A stretch of DNA of 64,000 nucleotides, from the NCBI RefSeq assembly GCF_014084045.1, contig NZ_CP043732.1:2170001-2234000 (forward strand), read 5' to 3'. This document shows positions 18,269 through 27,443 of the stretch, one piece after another. How positions within the stretch are numbered: position 1 is the first letter of the stretch; the number at the start of each line of letters is the position of its first letter. Origin of the DNA: Microbacterium esteraromaticum (GTDB lineage: Bacteria; Actinomycetota; Actinomycetes; Actinomycetales; Microbacteriaceae). A program made the position numbers and the translations under genes. Under the pieces are notes generated by a model. It was not told where the DNA came from, searched no databases, and saw only the letters and a list, made by a program, of their open reading frames with translations.

Positions 18269-18919
18269 TCAGGCGAACGTGAGCCGGAAGCCGTCGTCGT
18301 CCGTCTCCACGCTCACCCGGGTCAGGTCGGCGACGGAGTACGTCGCCCCGTGCGAGGCCGCGTGCGCGCCGACGCCGATCACCCGCATCCCGGCGGCGAG
18401 GCCTGCCTGCACCCCCGCCTCCGAGTCCTCGAACACCACGCAGTCGCCCGGTTCGATGCCGAGGGTCGCCGCCGCCTTCAGGAACCCCTCCGGGTGCGGC
18501 TTCGAGTCCGTCACGCTCTCGGCCGTGATCGCGAGAGCGGGGACGGTGAGACCGGCCGCCTTCATCCGCGCCGTCATCAGCGGCACGTTCGCCGACGTGA
18601 CGATCGCGTGGGGCAGCTCGCGCAGCGCCGCGAGCAGCTCGCCGGCTCCCGCGATCTCGACGACGCCGTCGACGTCACCGCTCTCACGGACGAGCATCTG
18701 GTCGTTCTCGCGCAGGTTGATCGCGTGATCGCGGTCGGGGAGCATGATCGCCATGCTCTGATGGCCCTGCCGCCCGTGCACCACGCTCAGCACGTGGGCA
18801 GGGTCGAGTCCGTGCGGCTCTGCCCACTCCAGCCACAGCCGCTCGACCACCGCGGTCGAGTCGACGAGGGTGCCGTCCATGTCGAGCAGGACGGCGCGGG
18901 CGTGGATCGTCTGAGGCAT
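18269..18919 (-). CDS. HAD-superfamily sugar-phosphate phosphatase
   Basis: A 216-residue HAD hydrolase. Motif I is DMDGTLVD with Asp13 and Asp15. Motif II is the TSAN segment, motif III the Lys in DSKPHPEGFLKAA, and motif IV FEDSEAGVQAGLAAGM. The small helical cap after motif I places it with beta-phosphoglucomutase/DogA-type sugar phosphatases. The substrate is not identifiable. It converges on the Lrp gene with a 3-bp gap. Confidence 0.88.
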   Translation of the reverse strand: MPQTIHARAVLLDMDGTLVDSTAVVERLWLEWAEPHGLDPAHVLSVVHGRQGHQSMAIMLPDRDHAINLRENDQMLVRESGDVDGVVEIAGAGELLAALRELPHAIVTSANVPLMTARMKAAGLTVPALAITAESVTDSKPHPEGFLKAAATLGIEPGDCVVFEDSEAGVQAGLAAGMRVIGVGAHAASHGATYSVADLTRVSVETDDDGFRLTFA

Positions 18920-19000
18920 GACGCCAGGCTATCCGCCGTCGGAGGGAGAACGGTGCACCTGCCCTAGAGTGAGCCCGGAGCGGCTGCTGCGGGCAGCCGG

Positions 19001-20131
19001 ATGCGCATGACACAGCTCAGGGATCGCGCCAGGACGGCGCTCAAGGTCGTCAGGCGTCTCGCGCGCTCGGCCGAGTCCATCGAGACGGCTGCCCTCATCG
19101 CGGGTGCTGCCGCGTTCGTCGTCGGCTTCCCGATCTCGTGGCTCATCTTCGGCACCTCGCGCCTGTCGATCACAGGCCCCGGATCGATCGGCTCGTACGC
19201 GGCCGTCGGCGGCGCGGTCGTCGCGGCCGTGGCCTTCGCCCTCGGGAGGCTGGCGGTGCGGCCCGAGGCGCCGGCACCTGACGAACCGAGGGACGGGTTC
19301 GTCGGTCCACCCGACCGGCTGCGCTGGTACGACCTGTTCGCGATCGGCGGCGCCTACGCCTCGATCGCCCTGCTGGGGTGGTTCGGCATCGCCCAGCTGC
19401 TCGAGCTCAGCTTCATCGGTGCTCCGGTCTTCGCCTTCCCCGGAGCGATCCTCGTCGGCGTGGCCTTCGCGCTCACCGCCTACGTCGCCTTCCACGGCGC
19501 GCTGCGGCTCACGCCGATGTCGCTCTCGCTCGACCTGGCGGTGTTCCTCGTCGTCGGGGCGTTCGCCGCGATGCTGACCTCGAGCGACCCGCAGTGGTGG
19601 CAGAACAACCTGTCGGCGCTCGGGCAGACGACGAACAGCGCGGCCCCGGCGTTCAACGTCACCCTCATCCTCTCGGGCCTGATCGTCACGACCATCGCCC
19701 GCTACGCCACGGCAGGTCTGCCCGTCGACACCACCGCCGAGCGCCGCTCGCGCACCCTCACCCGCGGTGGACTGGTGATCGTCGGCGTCTTCCTCGCGCT
19801 GGTCGGCGTCTTTCCCGTCGACCGGTTCTTCCTCGTGCACAACACGGTCGCGACCGGGATGGCCGTCGTGTACGCGCTGCTGGTGGTCGCGCTGCCCAAG
19901 CTGCTCCCCGGCCTGCCGCGGGTCTTCTACGCACTGGGCTACGTCTACGTCGGCGTGGTCGCGCTGCTCGGGGTGTTCTTCGCCACGGGCTATTACAACC
20001 TCACCGCCGTCGAGCTGATCGCCGGCGTGCTGATCTTCAGCTGGATCATCGTCTTCCTGCGCACGGTGAGCGCCGCGGGGACGACCGGAGCGGAGAGTCC
20101 GGCTGCCGCTGCGGCGGGCGCCGTGGGCTGA
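19001..20131 (+). CDS. DUF998-type multi-pass membrane protein
   Basis: A 376-residue integral membrane protein with about nine hydrophobic segments. A hydrophilic loop lies near residues 85-105. The NNLSALGQTTNSAAPAFN segment and the later FPVD ... HNTVATG segment are typical of DUF998 proteins. Function is unknown. ATGs at 19001 and 19007 both fit; no strong ribosome site is seen. The C-terminus is a short Ala/Gly-rich tail. A small stem follows the stop. Confidence 0.75.
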   Translation: MRMTQLRDRARTALKVVRRLARSAESIETAALIAGAAAFVVGFPISWLIFGTSRLSITGPGSIGSYAAVGGAVVAAVAFALGRLAVRPEAPAPDEPRDGFVGPPDRLRWYDLFAIGGAYASIALLGWFGIAQLLELSFIGAPVFAFPGAILVGVAFALTAYVAFHGALRLTPMSLSLDLAVFLVVGAFAAMLTSSDPQWWQNNLSALGQTTNSAAPAFNVTLILSGLIVTTIARYATAGLPVDTTAERRSRTLTRGGLVIVGVFLALVGVFPVDRFFLVHNTVATGMAVVYALLVVALPKLLPGLPRVFYALGYVYVGVVALLGVFFATGYYNLTAVELIAGVLIFSWIIVFLRTVSAAGTTGAESPAAAAAGAVG

Positions 20132-20132
20132 A

Positions 20133-20150
20133 CCCCTCAGGCGAGAGGGG
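20133..20150 (+). terminator. Short stem after the DUF998 gene
   Basis: CCCCTC (20133-20138) pairs with GAGGGG (20145-20150) around a 6-nt loop, immediately after the TGA. There is no T-run, as is common in high-GC actinobacteria. Confidence 0.45.
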
Positions 20151-20235
20151 CGACGACCGCGACCGCGCCGATCACGAAGATCAGCGCGCGCAGCAGCTCG
20201 CACCCGTCGTGAGCGCGCGGATGCCGACGATGAGC
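20138..20235 (-). pseudogene. Possible remnant of a membrane protein C-terminus
   Basis: On the minus strand one frame reads VLIVGIRALT and the next reads ELLRALIFVIGAVAVVAPLA before a stop at 20138. Together they look like the end of a membrane protein with a frame change between. No start or upstream domain is present: a TAA closes the first frame just before. It overlaps the stem listed at 20133-20150. The rest of the 286-bp gap to gapB shows no gene. Chance similarity is possible. Confidence 0.25.
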
Positions 20236-20417
20236 ACGCCTCGGTCCGGGTGTTAAGAATCGGGTTTCATGGCTCACAGACAGTCTGGTCGATTCTGCAT
20301 GTCGGAATCGTCCTCTCGCGCGGGAGGCCGGCCCTTAGCCTGGTCGTGGCGGACCCGCCCCCCACATTCACCGCAGCGCCTGACCCGAGGGCGCTCGAGC
20401 ATCACGCAAGGACGCAC

Positions 20418-21866
20418 ATGGACGATGTCGTGACACACCGCGACGACTGGAAGGCGAAAGAAGAGCTGGCAGAGCGGATGATCCCGCTCATCGGCGGACT
20501 CAACCGGGAGCGCGACGTCGTGACATCGCTGCACGGTCACCGACTGCTGGGGCTCTCGACCACGGGCATCCTCGAGGTGCACGAGCGCGTGGCGCAGCTG
20601 GGCCACCGCCAGATCGCGCTCACCGACACCCTCGCGGTGCTCGAGGCCTTGCGCGAGCTCGCCCCCGGCGCCTCGTCTCTCGATGTCGCCCGTCTGATCG
20701 AGGGCCACGCCGAGAGCGAGGACGATCTCGCCGCGTACCTGCGCGCAGCGCTCGCCCCCGCCCTCGGCGCCGAGCTCTCCGAGCCCGTCGACGTGGTGCT
20801 CTACGGCTTCGGCCGGATCGGCCGCCTGCTGGCGCGCATCATCATCGCGCACACCGGCGGCGGCAGCGGTCTGCGCCTGCGCGCGATCGTCGTGCGCCGC
20901 GGCTCCGACAACGACATCGTCAAGCGCGCGTCGCTGCTGCTGCGCGACTCGGTGCACGGCCGTTTCGAGGGCACGGTCACGGTCGACGAGGACAACTCGC
21001 AGATCATCGCCAACGGCAACCGCATCCAGGTGATCTACTCCGACGACCCCGCTGCGGTCGACTACACGGCCTACGGCATCGACAACGCGATCATCGTCGA
21101 CAACACCGGCCGCTGGCGCGACCAGGAGGGTCTGAGCCGGCACCTGCAGGCGAAGGGCGCCGCTCGCGTCCTGCTGACCGCGCCGGGCAAGGGCGAGCTG
21201 AAGAACATCGTGCACGGCATCAACGACTCGACCATCGAGGCTGACGACCGCATCCTCTCGGCGGCGTCGTGCACGACCAACGCGATCACCCCGGTGCTCG
21301 CGGCGATGGACGAGGCGTACGGCATCGTGCGCGGTCACGTCGAGACGGTGCACTCGTTCACGAACGACCAGAACCTCATCGACAACTTCCACAAGGGTGA
21401 CCGCCGCGGACGCTCGGCGGTGCTGAACATGGTCATCACCGAGACCGGCGCAGCCAAGGCCGTCGCCCGTGCGCTGCCTCAGCTGGCCGGCAAGCTCACC
21501 GGATCGGCCATCCGCGTTCCCACGCCCGACGTCTCTCTCGCCGTGCTGCACCTCACACTCGAGAATCCCGCCACCAAGGACGAGCTCAACGACTACCTGC
21601 GTCGCGCGTCGCTGCACTCGAAGCTGCGCCAGCAGATCGACTACGTCGAGAGCCCCGAGGTCGTCTCGACCGACTTCGTCGGCTCGCACCGCGCGGGGAT
21701 CGTCGACGGTCTGGCGACCATCGCCAACGACCGCGACGTCGTGCTCTACGTCTGGTACGACAACGAGTACGGGTACTCGTGCCAGGTCGTGCGCGTGCTC
21801 GAGGTGATGGCGGGGACGCACCCGGTGGTGCTGCCCACCCGCCGCGAGGTGACGCTGCACGCCTGA
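20418..21866 (+). CDS. gapB: Glyceraldehyde-3-phosphate dehydrogenase, long GapB type
   Basis: A 482-residue GAPDH with an N-terminal extension of about 120 residues before the Rossmann motif YGFGRIGRLLAR. The catalytic cysteine is Cys285 in SAASCTTNAITP. The substrate-binding region has HSFTNDQNLIDNFHKGDRRG and the C-terminus WYDNEYGYSCQVVRV. This long class in actinobacteria (as in corynebacterial GapB) is linked to gluconeogenesis and often uses NADP. The ATG at 20418 has AAGGA six bases upstream. The frame is open before it, but that part has no family similarity. Confidence 0.92.
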   Translation: MDDVVTHRDDWKAKEELAERMIPLIGGLNRERDVVTSLHGHRLLGLSTTGILEVHERVAQLGHRQIALTDTLAVLEALRELAPGASSLDVARLIEGHAESEDDLAAYLRAALAPALGAELSEPVDVVLYGFGRIGRLLARIIIAHTGGGSGLRLRAIVVRRGSDNDIVKRASLLLRDSVHGRFEGTVTVDEDNSQIIANGNRIQVIYSDDPAAVDYTAYGIDNAIIVDNTGRWRDQEGLSRHLQAKGAARVLLTAPGKGELKNIVHGINDSTIEADDRILSAASCTTNAITPVLAAMDEAYGIVRGHVETVHSFTNDQNLIDNFHKGDRRGRSAVLNMVITETGAAKAVARALPQLAGKLTGSAIRVPTPDVSLAVLHLTLENPATKDELNDYLRRASLHSKLRQQIDYVESPEVVSTDFVGSHRAGIVDGLATIANDRDVVLYVWYDNEYGYSCQVVRVLEVMAGTHPVVLPTRREVTLHA

Positions 21867-21907
21867 TCGCGCTCGCGATGTCGGAGGCCGCGCGGGATCA
21901 TGGAGAC

Positions 21908-22954
21908 ATGGATCCCCGCGGCCTTCTCTCCGCCCGCCTGCGCTCGCACCGGCTGACCGCGCCCGCGGCGACGGTCGCCGACGCGTCGCGGCACATGCTC
22001 GCAGTGCAGAGCCAGGACCTGCTGGCGGGCCGGTGGGCGCTGGGGGTGCGCACGAAGGGCTCTCCGACGCTGGACGCCGTCGACGCCGCGTTCGCGAGGG
22101 GAGAGCTGGTGCGCGCGTGGACGCAACGCGGCACGCTGCACATCGTCCCGGCGAAGGACCTCGCCTGGGTGCTCTCGGTGACGGCGGAGCGCCAGAGACA
22201 GCAGGCCGCCGGGCGTCATCGCGCACTGGGCATCGACGACGAGGTGCTGGCTGCGGCATGGCGCGCGCTCGGCCCGGCCGCGAGGGACGGCGGATGCACG
22301 AGAGCCGAGTCCTTCGCCCTCCTGCGCGCGGCCGGGATCGAGCCGTCCGGACAGCGCGGCATCCATCTGCTGTTCGCCCTCACCATCGCGGGCCTCATCT
22401 GCCAGGGGCCGATCGAGAGGGCCGGAGCGATCTCGCGCGAGCAGCGGTTCGTCGCCGCCGATGACTGGATCGCTGGTCCGGCGCAGCCCGATGACCCGCT
22501 CGCAGAGCTCTTCGTCCGCTACATCGACGGCCATGGACCCGCAGGCGTGCGCGACTTCGCATGGTGGTCGGGGCTGACACTCGGTGCGGCGCGTGACGCC
22601 GCCGAGCGTGCAGCGGATCGCGTGCGCGAGGTCGACGACGGTCTGTTCGCGGCGCTTCGCGCCCCGCGGCGCAGCCTCGATGACTCGACGGCGTTCGCAT
22701 TGCCGGCGTTCGATGAGTACTACATCTCGTACGCCGATCGCACACTCGTCTGCGACCCCGACCGCCTCGACGCCGTGGGACCGGGCAAGAACGGGATGGT
22801 TCGAGCGACGATCATCGAGCACGGCCGCGTGGTCGGCGTCTGGTCGCACGCCGACGTCGGTCGCGGGGCGCCCGCCGAGCTGTTCGATCCGGATGCCGAC
22901 GCCGCGGCCGAGGCATCCGCCCTCGCGCGATTCGCGCGCTTCGTCGGCGACTGA
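21908..22954 (+). CDS. Winged-helix HTH_42 protein, AlkZ-like putative DNA glycosylase
   Basis: A 348-residue protein of the HTH_42/AlkZ-like superfamily, made of tandem winged-helix domains. It contains AVQSQD (residues 32-37) with Gln34 and Gln36 forming the QxQ catalytic motif described for AlkZ-like glycosylases, followed by WTQRGTLHIV. These enzymes remove alkylated or crosslinked bases. Many are found beside natural-product genes, but this one is not. The ATG at 21908 has a GGAG just upstream. It follows gapB by 41 bp. Confidence 0.75.
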   Translation: MDPRGLLSARLRSHRLTAPAATVADASRHMLAVQSQDLLAGRWALGVRTKGSPTLDAVDAAFARGELVRAWTQRGTLHIVPAKDLAWVLSVTAERQRQQAAGRHRALGIDDEVLAAAWRALGPAARDGGCTRAESFALLRAAGIEPSGQRGIHLLFALTIAGLICQGPIERAGAISREQRFVAADDWIAGPAQPDDPLAELFVRYIDGHGPAGVRDFAWWSGLTLGAARDAAERAADRVREVDDGLFAALRAPRRSLDDSTAFALPAFDEYYISYADRTLVCDPDRLDAVGPGKNGMVRATIIEHGRVVGVWSHADVGRGAPAELFDPDADAAAEASALARFARFVGD

Positions 22955-22974
22955 GCCCCGCCTTCGTCAGCGAC

Positions 22975-23061
22975 GTCGGCGAACTCAGACCGAACGCTGT
23001 GCCTGCGGCGTGCCACGCTGAGACACGCCGTCGTGCGCTCGAACCGTCTGTCAACTCCGAC
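22975..23061. repeat. 87-bp palindromic element, copy 1
   Basis: It begins GTCGGCGAACTCAGAC and ends with TCTGTCAACTCCGAC, imperfect complements of each other, and has an inner GGCGTG ... GACACGCC pair. It starts 20 bp after the stop of the AlkZ-like gene and ends 30 bp before the next start. Related elements lie at 27325, 49797 and 62121. Confidence 0.75.
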
Positions 23062-23091
23062 GACGCACGCGTGGCGCGGCATGATGGACGG

Positions 23092-23867
23092 GTGTCGAGC
23101 TACTTCCTGCGTCTGTCGGAGACCTCGTTCGAGCCCACCGCGCACGTCGGCGGGGCATGGAATCCCGACGAGCAGCACGTCGCCCCGGTCCTCGGGCTCC
23201 TCGCGCACCTTGTCGAGGCGGAGCACGTGGCGCGTCGCCCAGAGGCGCCCCTGGCACTCGCCAGGGCGAACTACGACATCCTCGGCGTCATACCGATGGC
23301 GCGCTTCGACGTCGAGGTGCGCGTCGTGCGGCCTGGCCGCACCATCGAGCTGGTCGAGGCGACCCTGAGCCAGTCGGGTCGCGCGGCGCTCGTGCTTCGG
23401 GCATGGATGCTGCAGCAGACCGACACGTCGGCGATCGCGGGGCATCCGCTGCCGCAGATGCCCCGCGCGGGGACCTGCCGCGCTGGTCGCCGGCCGATGT
23501 CTGGCCCGGTGGCGCCATCCGCTCGATCGACGCCCGTCGCGAGCACGTCGGCACCGGTCGCGCACGCTGCTGGATCCGACCGCAGCACCCGCTCCTGGAG
23601 GGCGAGCGGGTCTCGACCCGGTCGCGGATGCTGGGAATGACCGACTTCGCGAACGGCATCGCCACGCGTGTGGCGCCGGAGGCCGCGCTCTACCCGAACG
23701 TCGATCTGACGGCGAGCATCTTCCGGGAGCCCGTGGGGGAGTGGTTCGGCCTCGACACCTCCGTGTCGTTCGGCGCGGACGGCACCGGGCTCACCGAGTC
23801 GGTGCTCAGTGACGAGACCGGGCCCCTTGGCACCGTGTCGCAGACGCTGACCGTGCGCCCGCGCTGA
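23092..23867 (+). pseudogene. Thioesterase-like protein with one frameshift
   Basis: The N-terminal part (SYFLRLSETSFEPTAHVGG) and the C-terminal part (YPNVDLTASIFREPVGEWFGLDTS) look like the two hotdog halves of an acyl-CoA thioesterase-like protein. They are in different frames. The break is at 23461-23464, a run of four C; a fifth C would read MPPRGDLPRWSPADVWPGG and restore a protein of about 258 residues. The GTG start at 23092 is the only in-frame candidate close to the conserved N-terminus. Sequence error is the likely cause. Substrate unknown. Confidence 0.75.
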
Positions 23868-23889
23868 GCGCATCGGGCTCGGCCGAGCC

Positions 23890-25332
23890 TCACTCGCCGG
23901 CGTGGCTGTCGAGGAACGCGTACACCTCACTGTCGTCGACACCGGGGAAGGCGCCGCGCGGCAGCGGACGGAACATGTGCGTGTGCACGCGGGCGCTGGG
24001 CCACGCGCGCCCCTCCCAGCGCTGGGTCACCGACGATGAGGCACGGCGGCAGCACGACTCGTCGGGGCAGGTCGATTGGGCGCGGTTCTGCGTCTCGCGC
24101 CCGCGCCACCAGCGCGCGTCGTCGAACGGCACACCCACCGTCACCGAGAACCCGCCATCGGTCGACGACCCGGTCTGGGTGGCGCACCAGAAGGTCCCGG
24201 ACGGGGTGTCGGTGTACTGGTAGTGCTCGGTCGTGCGGTTGCGCTGCGCGAACGCGGCCCGCGCACCGAACCGCCGGCAGGCCGGCTGGCCCTCGACCGC
24301 ACCGGTCACATCCATCGGCAGCGGGAGGTCGTCGTTCTCGTACACGCGGGTGATCGCGCCGTTCTCGTCCACACGCAGGAAGTGCAGGCGCATGTCCAGG
24401 TGGTGGGTCATCAGATTGGTCATGCGCATGCCCGCTGCCTCGTGCGTGACGCCGAAGGCGTCGCGGAAGTCCTCTACGGCGAGGTTGCGGTCCTTCTTCG
24501 CCTGCTGCAGGAAGGCGACGCCGGCGGTCTCGGGGATCAGACAGCACGCGGCGAAGTAGTTGATCTCGAGACGCTGCTGCAGGAAGTCGGCGTAGTCGGT
24601 GGGCGGCGTGTGCCCGAGGATGCGATGCGCCATCGCCTGCAGCGCCATCGAGCGCAGCCCGTGCCCGCCGGGGATCGATGCGGGCGGCAGGTAGATCCGG
24701 CCGTGCTCGAGATCGGTGATCGAGCGCGTGGAGTGCGGCAGGTCATCGGCGTAGATCAGCTCGAACCCGAGTTTCGCGGCCATCAGGGTGACCGTGCGGT
24801 GCGTGAGCGCGCCGGACACGTGTCCGGCCGCCTTCAGGTGCTTCTCGGCGAGGACCTCGATCTCGGGCAGGTAGTTGTCCTGTGCGCGCATCGTCAGGCG
24901 CATCTCGGTGTTGGCGCGACGGGCCTCCTCCGGAGTCGCGATCGCCTCCGTCTCGCGGCGGTGCAGTTCGCGGTGCAGCCCGAGGATCGCCTCGATGGTC
25001 TCATCGCTCATCGTCTTCGACACCCGCACGCCCGCGATGCCGAGCTGACGGAAGATCGGACTCGACTGGGCGCGCTCCAGCTCGATCTCGAGCGCGGCGC
25101 GGCGGTTCGGCGGCTCACCCGAGATCAGATCCGCGACGTCGGTGCCGCACGCCTCGGCGATCGCCTGCAGCAGCGAGAGCTTCGGCTCGCGCTTGCCGTT
25201 CTCGATGAGGCTCAGCTGCGAGCCGGCGATGCCGACCTTCGCGCCCAGGTCGTCGAGCGTGAGGTTCCGCGCCGTGCGGTGATGCCGGATGCGATGCCCG
25301 AGGGTGCTGAGTTCAAGTCCGCTGGTCGCCAT
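23890..25332 (-). CDS. ramB: RamB-family XRE transcriptional regulator
   Basis: A 480-residue regulator. The N-terminal XRE helix-turn-helix (LGHRIRHHRTARNLTLDDLG ... GSQLSLIENGKREP) is followed by an IrrE/ImmA-like domain (ALQAMAHRILGH, lacking a clear HEXXH). A C-terminal domain contains cysteines (DESCCRR). The family includes RamB and PrpR-type regulators of acetate, propionate and glyoxylate metabolism in corynebacteria and mycobacteria. It is divergent from pckG, so direct control of PEP carboxykinase is inferred. The whole length matches RamB. Confidence 0.88.
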   Translation of the reverse strand: MATSGLELSTLGHRIRHHRTARNLTLDDLGAKVGIAGSQLSLIENGKREPKLSLLQAIAEACGTDVADLISGEPPNRRAALEIELERAQSSPIFRQLGIAGVRVSKTMSDETIEAILGLHRELHRRETEAIATPEEARRANTEMRLTMRAQDNYLPEIEVLAEKHLKAAGHVSGALTHRTVTLMAAKLGFELIYADDLPHSTRSITDLEHGRIYLPPASIPGGHGLRSMALQAMAHRILGHTPPTDYADFLQQRLEINYFAACCLIPETAGVAFLQQAKKDRNLAVEDFRDAFGVTHEAAGMRMTNLMTHHLDMRLHFLRVDENGAITRVYENDDLPLPMDVTGAVEGQPACRRFGARAAFAQRNRTTEHYQYTDTPSGTFWCATQTGSSTDGGFSVTVGVPFDDARWWRGRETQNRAQSTCPDESCCRRASSSVTQRWEGRAWPSARVHTHMFRPLPRGAFPGVDDSEVYAFLDSHAGE

Positions 25333-25381
25333 TCCTTGAGCATATCCGAAAAATTGGAGCTTCTTTCAACCTAGGTGACCC

Positions 25382-25396
25382 GCAAACACTGCGAAA
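25382..25396. promoter_or_regulatory. Candidate RamB site in the ramB-pckG gap
   Basis: GCAAACACTGCGAAA contains two similar blocks, GCAAA and GCGAAA. It recalls the TTTGC-containing sites known for RamB. It lies 45 bp upstream of the pckG start and 50 bp from the ramB start. The match is loose. Confidence 0.3.
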
Positions 25397-25440
25397 CCTA
25401 GCGGAGGATGGGTTCACCGCACTTGCTTGAAGGAGCTCAC

Positions 25441-27312
25441 ATGGCACTCGCCGACACGTTCACGTCCCGTACCGACTCCAGCGCCCAGGCGCGGGGCCTG
25501 GGGGACGTGCCCGCGTACGACACCCCTTCCATGGCAGAGCTGCGCGCATGGGTCGACGGCATCGCTGCGCTCACTCAGCCCGAGCGAGTGCATTGGATCG
25601 ACGGATCCCGCGCCGAGAACGACGCCCTCCTGCACGAGCTCGTCGACGAGGGCAAGCTCATCAAGCTCAACCCCGAGTGGCGGCCGGGCTCCTACCTCGC
25701 CCGCTCGCACCCGAGCGATGTCGCACGCACCGAGGGGCGCACCTTCATCGCATCCGAGAGCGAGAAGGACGCCGGCCCGACGAACAACTGGACCGACCCG
25801 GTCGAGATGCGAAAGACCCTCGACGGGCTGTTCGAGGGCTCGATGCGGGGACGCACCATGTACGTCATCCCGTTCTCGATGGGACCGGTGGGCGGCGCCC
25901 TCTCGCACATCGGCGTGCAGATCACCGACAGCGCGTACGCCGTGGCATCGATCGGCATCATGACCCGCGTCGGAGACGCGGTCACGCGTCAGATCGCCGA
26001 CGGCGCGCCGTGGGTCAAGACGGTCCACACCGTCGGCGCGCCGCTCCAGCCCGGTGAGCCAGACGTCGAGTGGCCGTGCAACGACGAGAAGTACATCGTG
26101 CACTTCCCTGAGACGCTCGAGGTCTACTCGTACGGTTCCGGCTACGGCGGAAACGCCATCCTCGCCAAGAAGTGCTTCGCGCTGCGCATCGCGTCGGTGA
26201 TCGCCCGCGACGAGGGGTGGCTCGCCGAGCACATGCTGCTCATCCGGGTCACCGACCCGAAGGGGCGCGCGTACCATGTCGCAGCGGCCTTCCCCTCGGC
26301 CTGCGGCAAGACCAATCTCGCCATGCTGCGTCCGACCATCCCCGGGTGGAAGGTCGAGACGCTCGGCGACGACATCGTCTGGATCCGTCCGGGCGAGGAC
26401 GGCCGCATGCACGCGATGAACCCCGAGGCGGGTTTCTTCGGGGTCGCACCGGGAACGGGGGAGTCGACCAACGTCACAGCGGTCGAGACCCTCTGGGGCA
26501 ACACCATCTTCACCAACGTCGCGCTGCGCCCCGACGGGGACGTGTGGTGGGAAGGGCTCACCGACACTCCGCCGGCGAACCTGATCGACTGGCAGGGCAA
26601 CCCGTGGACGCCGGAGTCCGGCCGACCGGCCGCGCACCCGAACTCGCGCTTCACCGTCTCGGCCGCGCAGTGCCCCCAGATCGCCGAGGACTGGGAGGAC
26701 CCGGAGGGCGTTCCACTCGACGTCATCCTGTTCGGCGGTCGCAGGGCGAGCAACGTGCCTCTCGTCGTCGAGGCGACCGACTGGAGCCACGGCGTCTTCA
26801 TCGGCTCGACGATCTCGTCCGAGCGCACCGCCGCCGCGGAGGGCAAGCTGGGCGAGCTGCGCCGCGACCCCTTCGCCATGCTGCCGTTCTGCGGCTACAA
26901 CATGGGCGACTACTTCGCCCACTGGCTCAAGGTGGGCCGTCAGCTCCGCTTCGACCGTGCTCCGCGCATCTTCCAGGTCAACTGGTTCCGTCGTGGCGAT
27001 GACGGACGCTTCCTGTGGCCGGGGTTCGGCGACAACTCCCGAGTGATCGACTGGATCATCCGTCGTATCAGCGGAGAGGTCGGGGCTGTCGACAGCCCGA
27101 TCGGCCGTCTGCCGAAGCGCGAGGACCTCAACCTCGACGGCCTCGAGATCACGGATGCCGACCTCGATGAGCTGTTCGACGTGGACGTCGACGCATGGCT
27201 CGCCGAAGCCGATTCCACCGAGGAGTTCTACGCCATGTTCGACGAGGCGCTGCCCTCCGCGCTTCGGAGCGAGCTCGAGGCCCTTCGCTACCGCCTCAAC
27301 GCCGCTCGCTGA
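25441..27312 (+). CDS. pckG: Phosphoenolpyruvate carboxykinase (GTP)
   Basis: A 623-residue GTP-dependent PEP carboxykinase, which converts oxaloacetate to PEP in gluconeogenesis. Landmarks are the P-loop segment [12 protein letters not shown] near residue 285 with its reactive cysteine, [10 protein letters not shown], and the GTP-binding [19 protein letters not shown] near residue 517. The ATG at 25441 has GAAGGAG upstream, so the 11 extra in-frame residues upstream are not used. It is divergent from ramB and followed by a strong palindrome. Confidence 0.97.
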   Translation: MALADTFTSRTDSSAQARGLGDVPAYDTPSMAELRAWVDGIAALTQPERVHWIDGSRAENDALLHELVDEGKLIKLNPEWRPGSYLARSHPSDVARTEGRTFIASESEKDAGPTNNWTDPVEMRKTLDGLFEGSMRGRTMYVIPFSMGPVGGALSHIGVQITDSAYAVASIGIMTRVGDAVTRQIADGAPWVKTVHTVGAPLQPGEPDVEWPCNDEKYIVHFPETLEVYSYGSGYGGNAILAKKCFALRIASVIARDEGWLAEHMLLIRVTDPKGRAYHVAAAFPSACGKTNLAMLRPTIPGWKVETLGDDIVWIRPGEDGRMHAMNPEAGFFGVAPGTGESTNVTAVETLWGNTIFTNVALRPDGDVWWEGLTDTPPANLIDWQGNPWTPESGRPAAHPNSRFTVSAAQCPQIAEDWEDPEGVPLDVILFGGRRASNVPLVVEATDWSHGVFIGSTISSERTAAAEGKLGELRRDPFAMLPFCGYNMGDYFAHWLKVGRQLRFDRAPRIFQVNWFRRGDDGRFLWPGFGDNSRVIDWIIRRISGEVGAVDSPIGRLPKREDLNLDGLEITDADLDELFDVDVDAWLAEADSTEEFYAMFDEALPSALRSELEALRYRLNAAR

Positions 27313-27324
27313 GCGCCTCTCCCC

Positions 27325-27411
27325 GTCGGAGAACTCAGATCATTCTCACGCAGACGGCGTGTCACGGGCATCCGTACCCGTGACACGCCGTCTGCGTCTG
27401 AGATCCGCGAC
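27325..27411. repeat. 87-bp palindromic element, copy 2 (strongest)
   Basis: The outer arms GTCGGAGAACTCAGAT and TCTGAGATCCGCGAC resemble those of the other copies. The inner arms are perfect over 20 bp: CGCAGACGGCGTGTCACGGG and its exact complement, around an 8-nt loop. It starts 12 bp after the pckG stop and lies between convergent genes, so it probably terminates both. Confidence 0.85.
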
Positions 27412-27443
27412 GCCCGCGCGGTGTCGGAGCCGCCAGGACGGCG

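Noticed and set aside
20274-22259. 661-residue minus-strand frame over gapB
   Set aside because: No family similarity and antisense to a conserved GAPDH.
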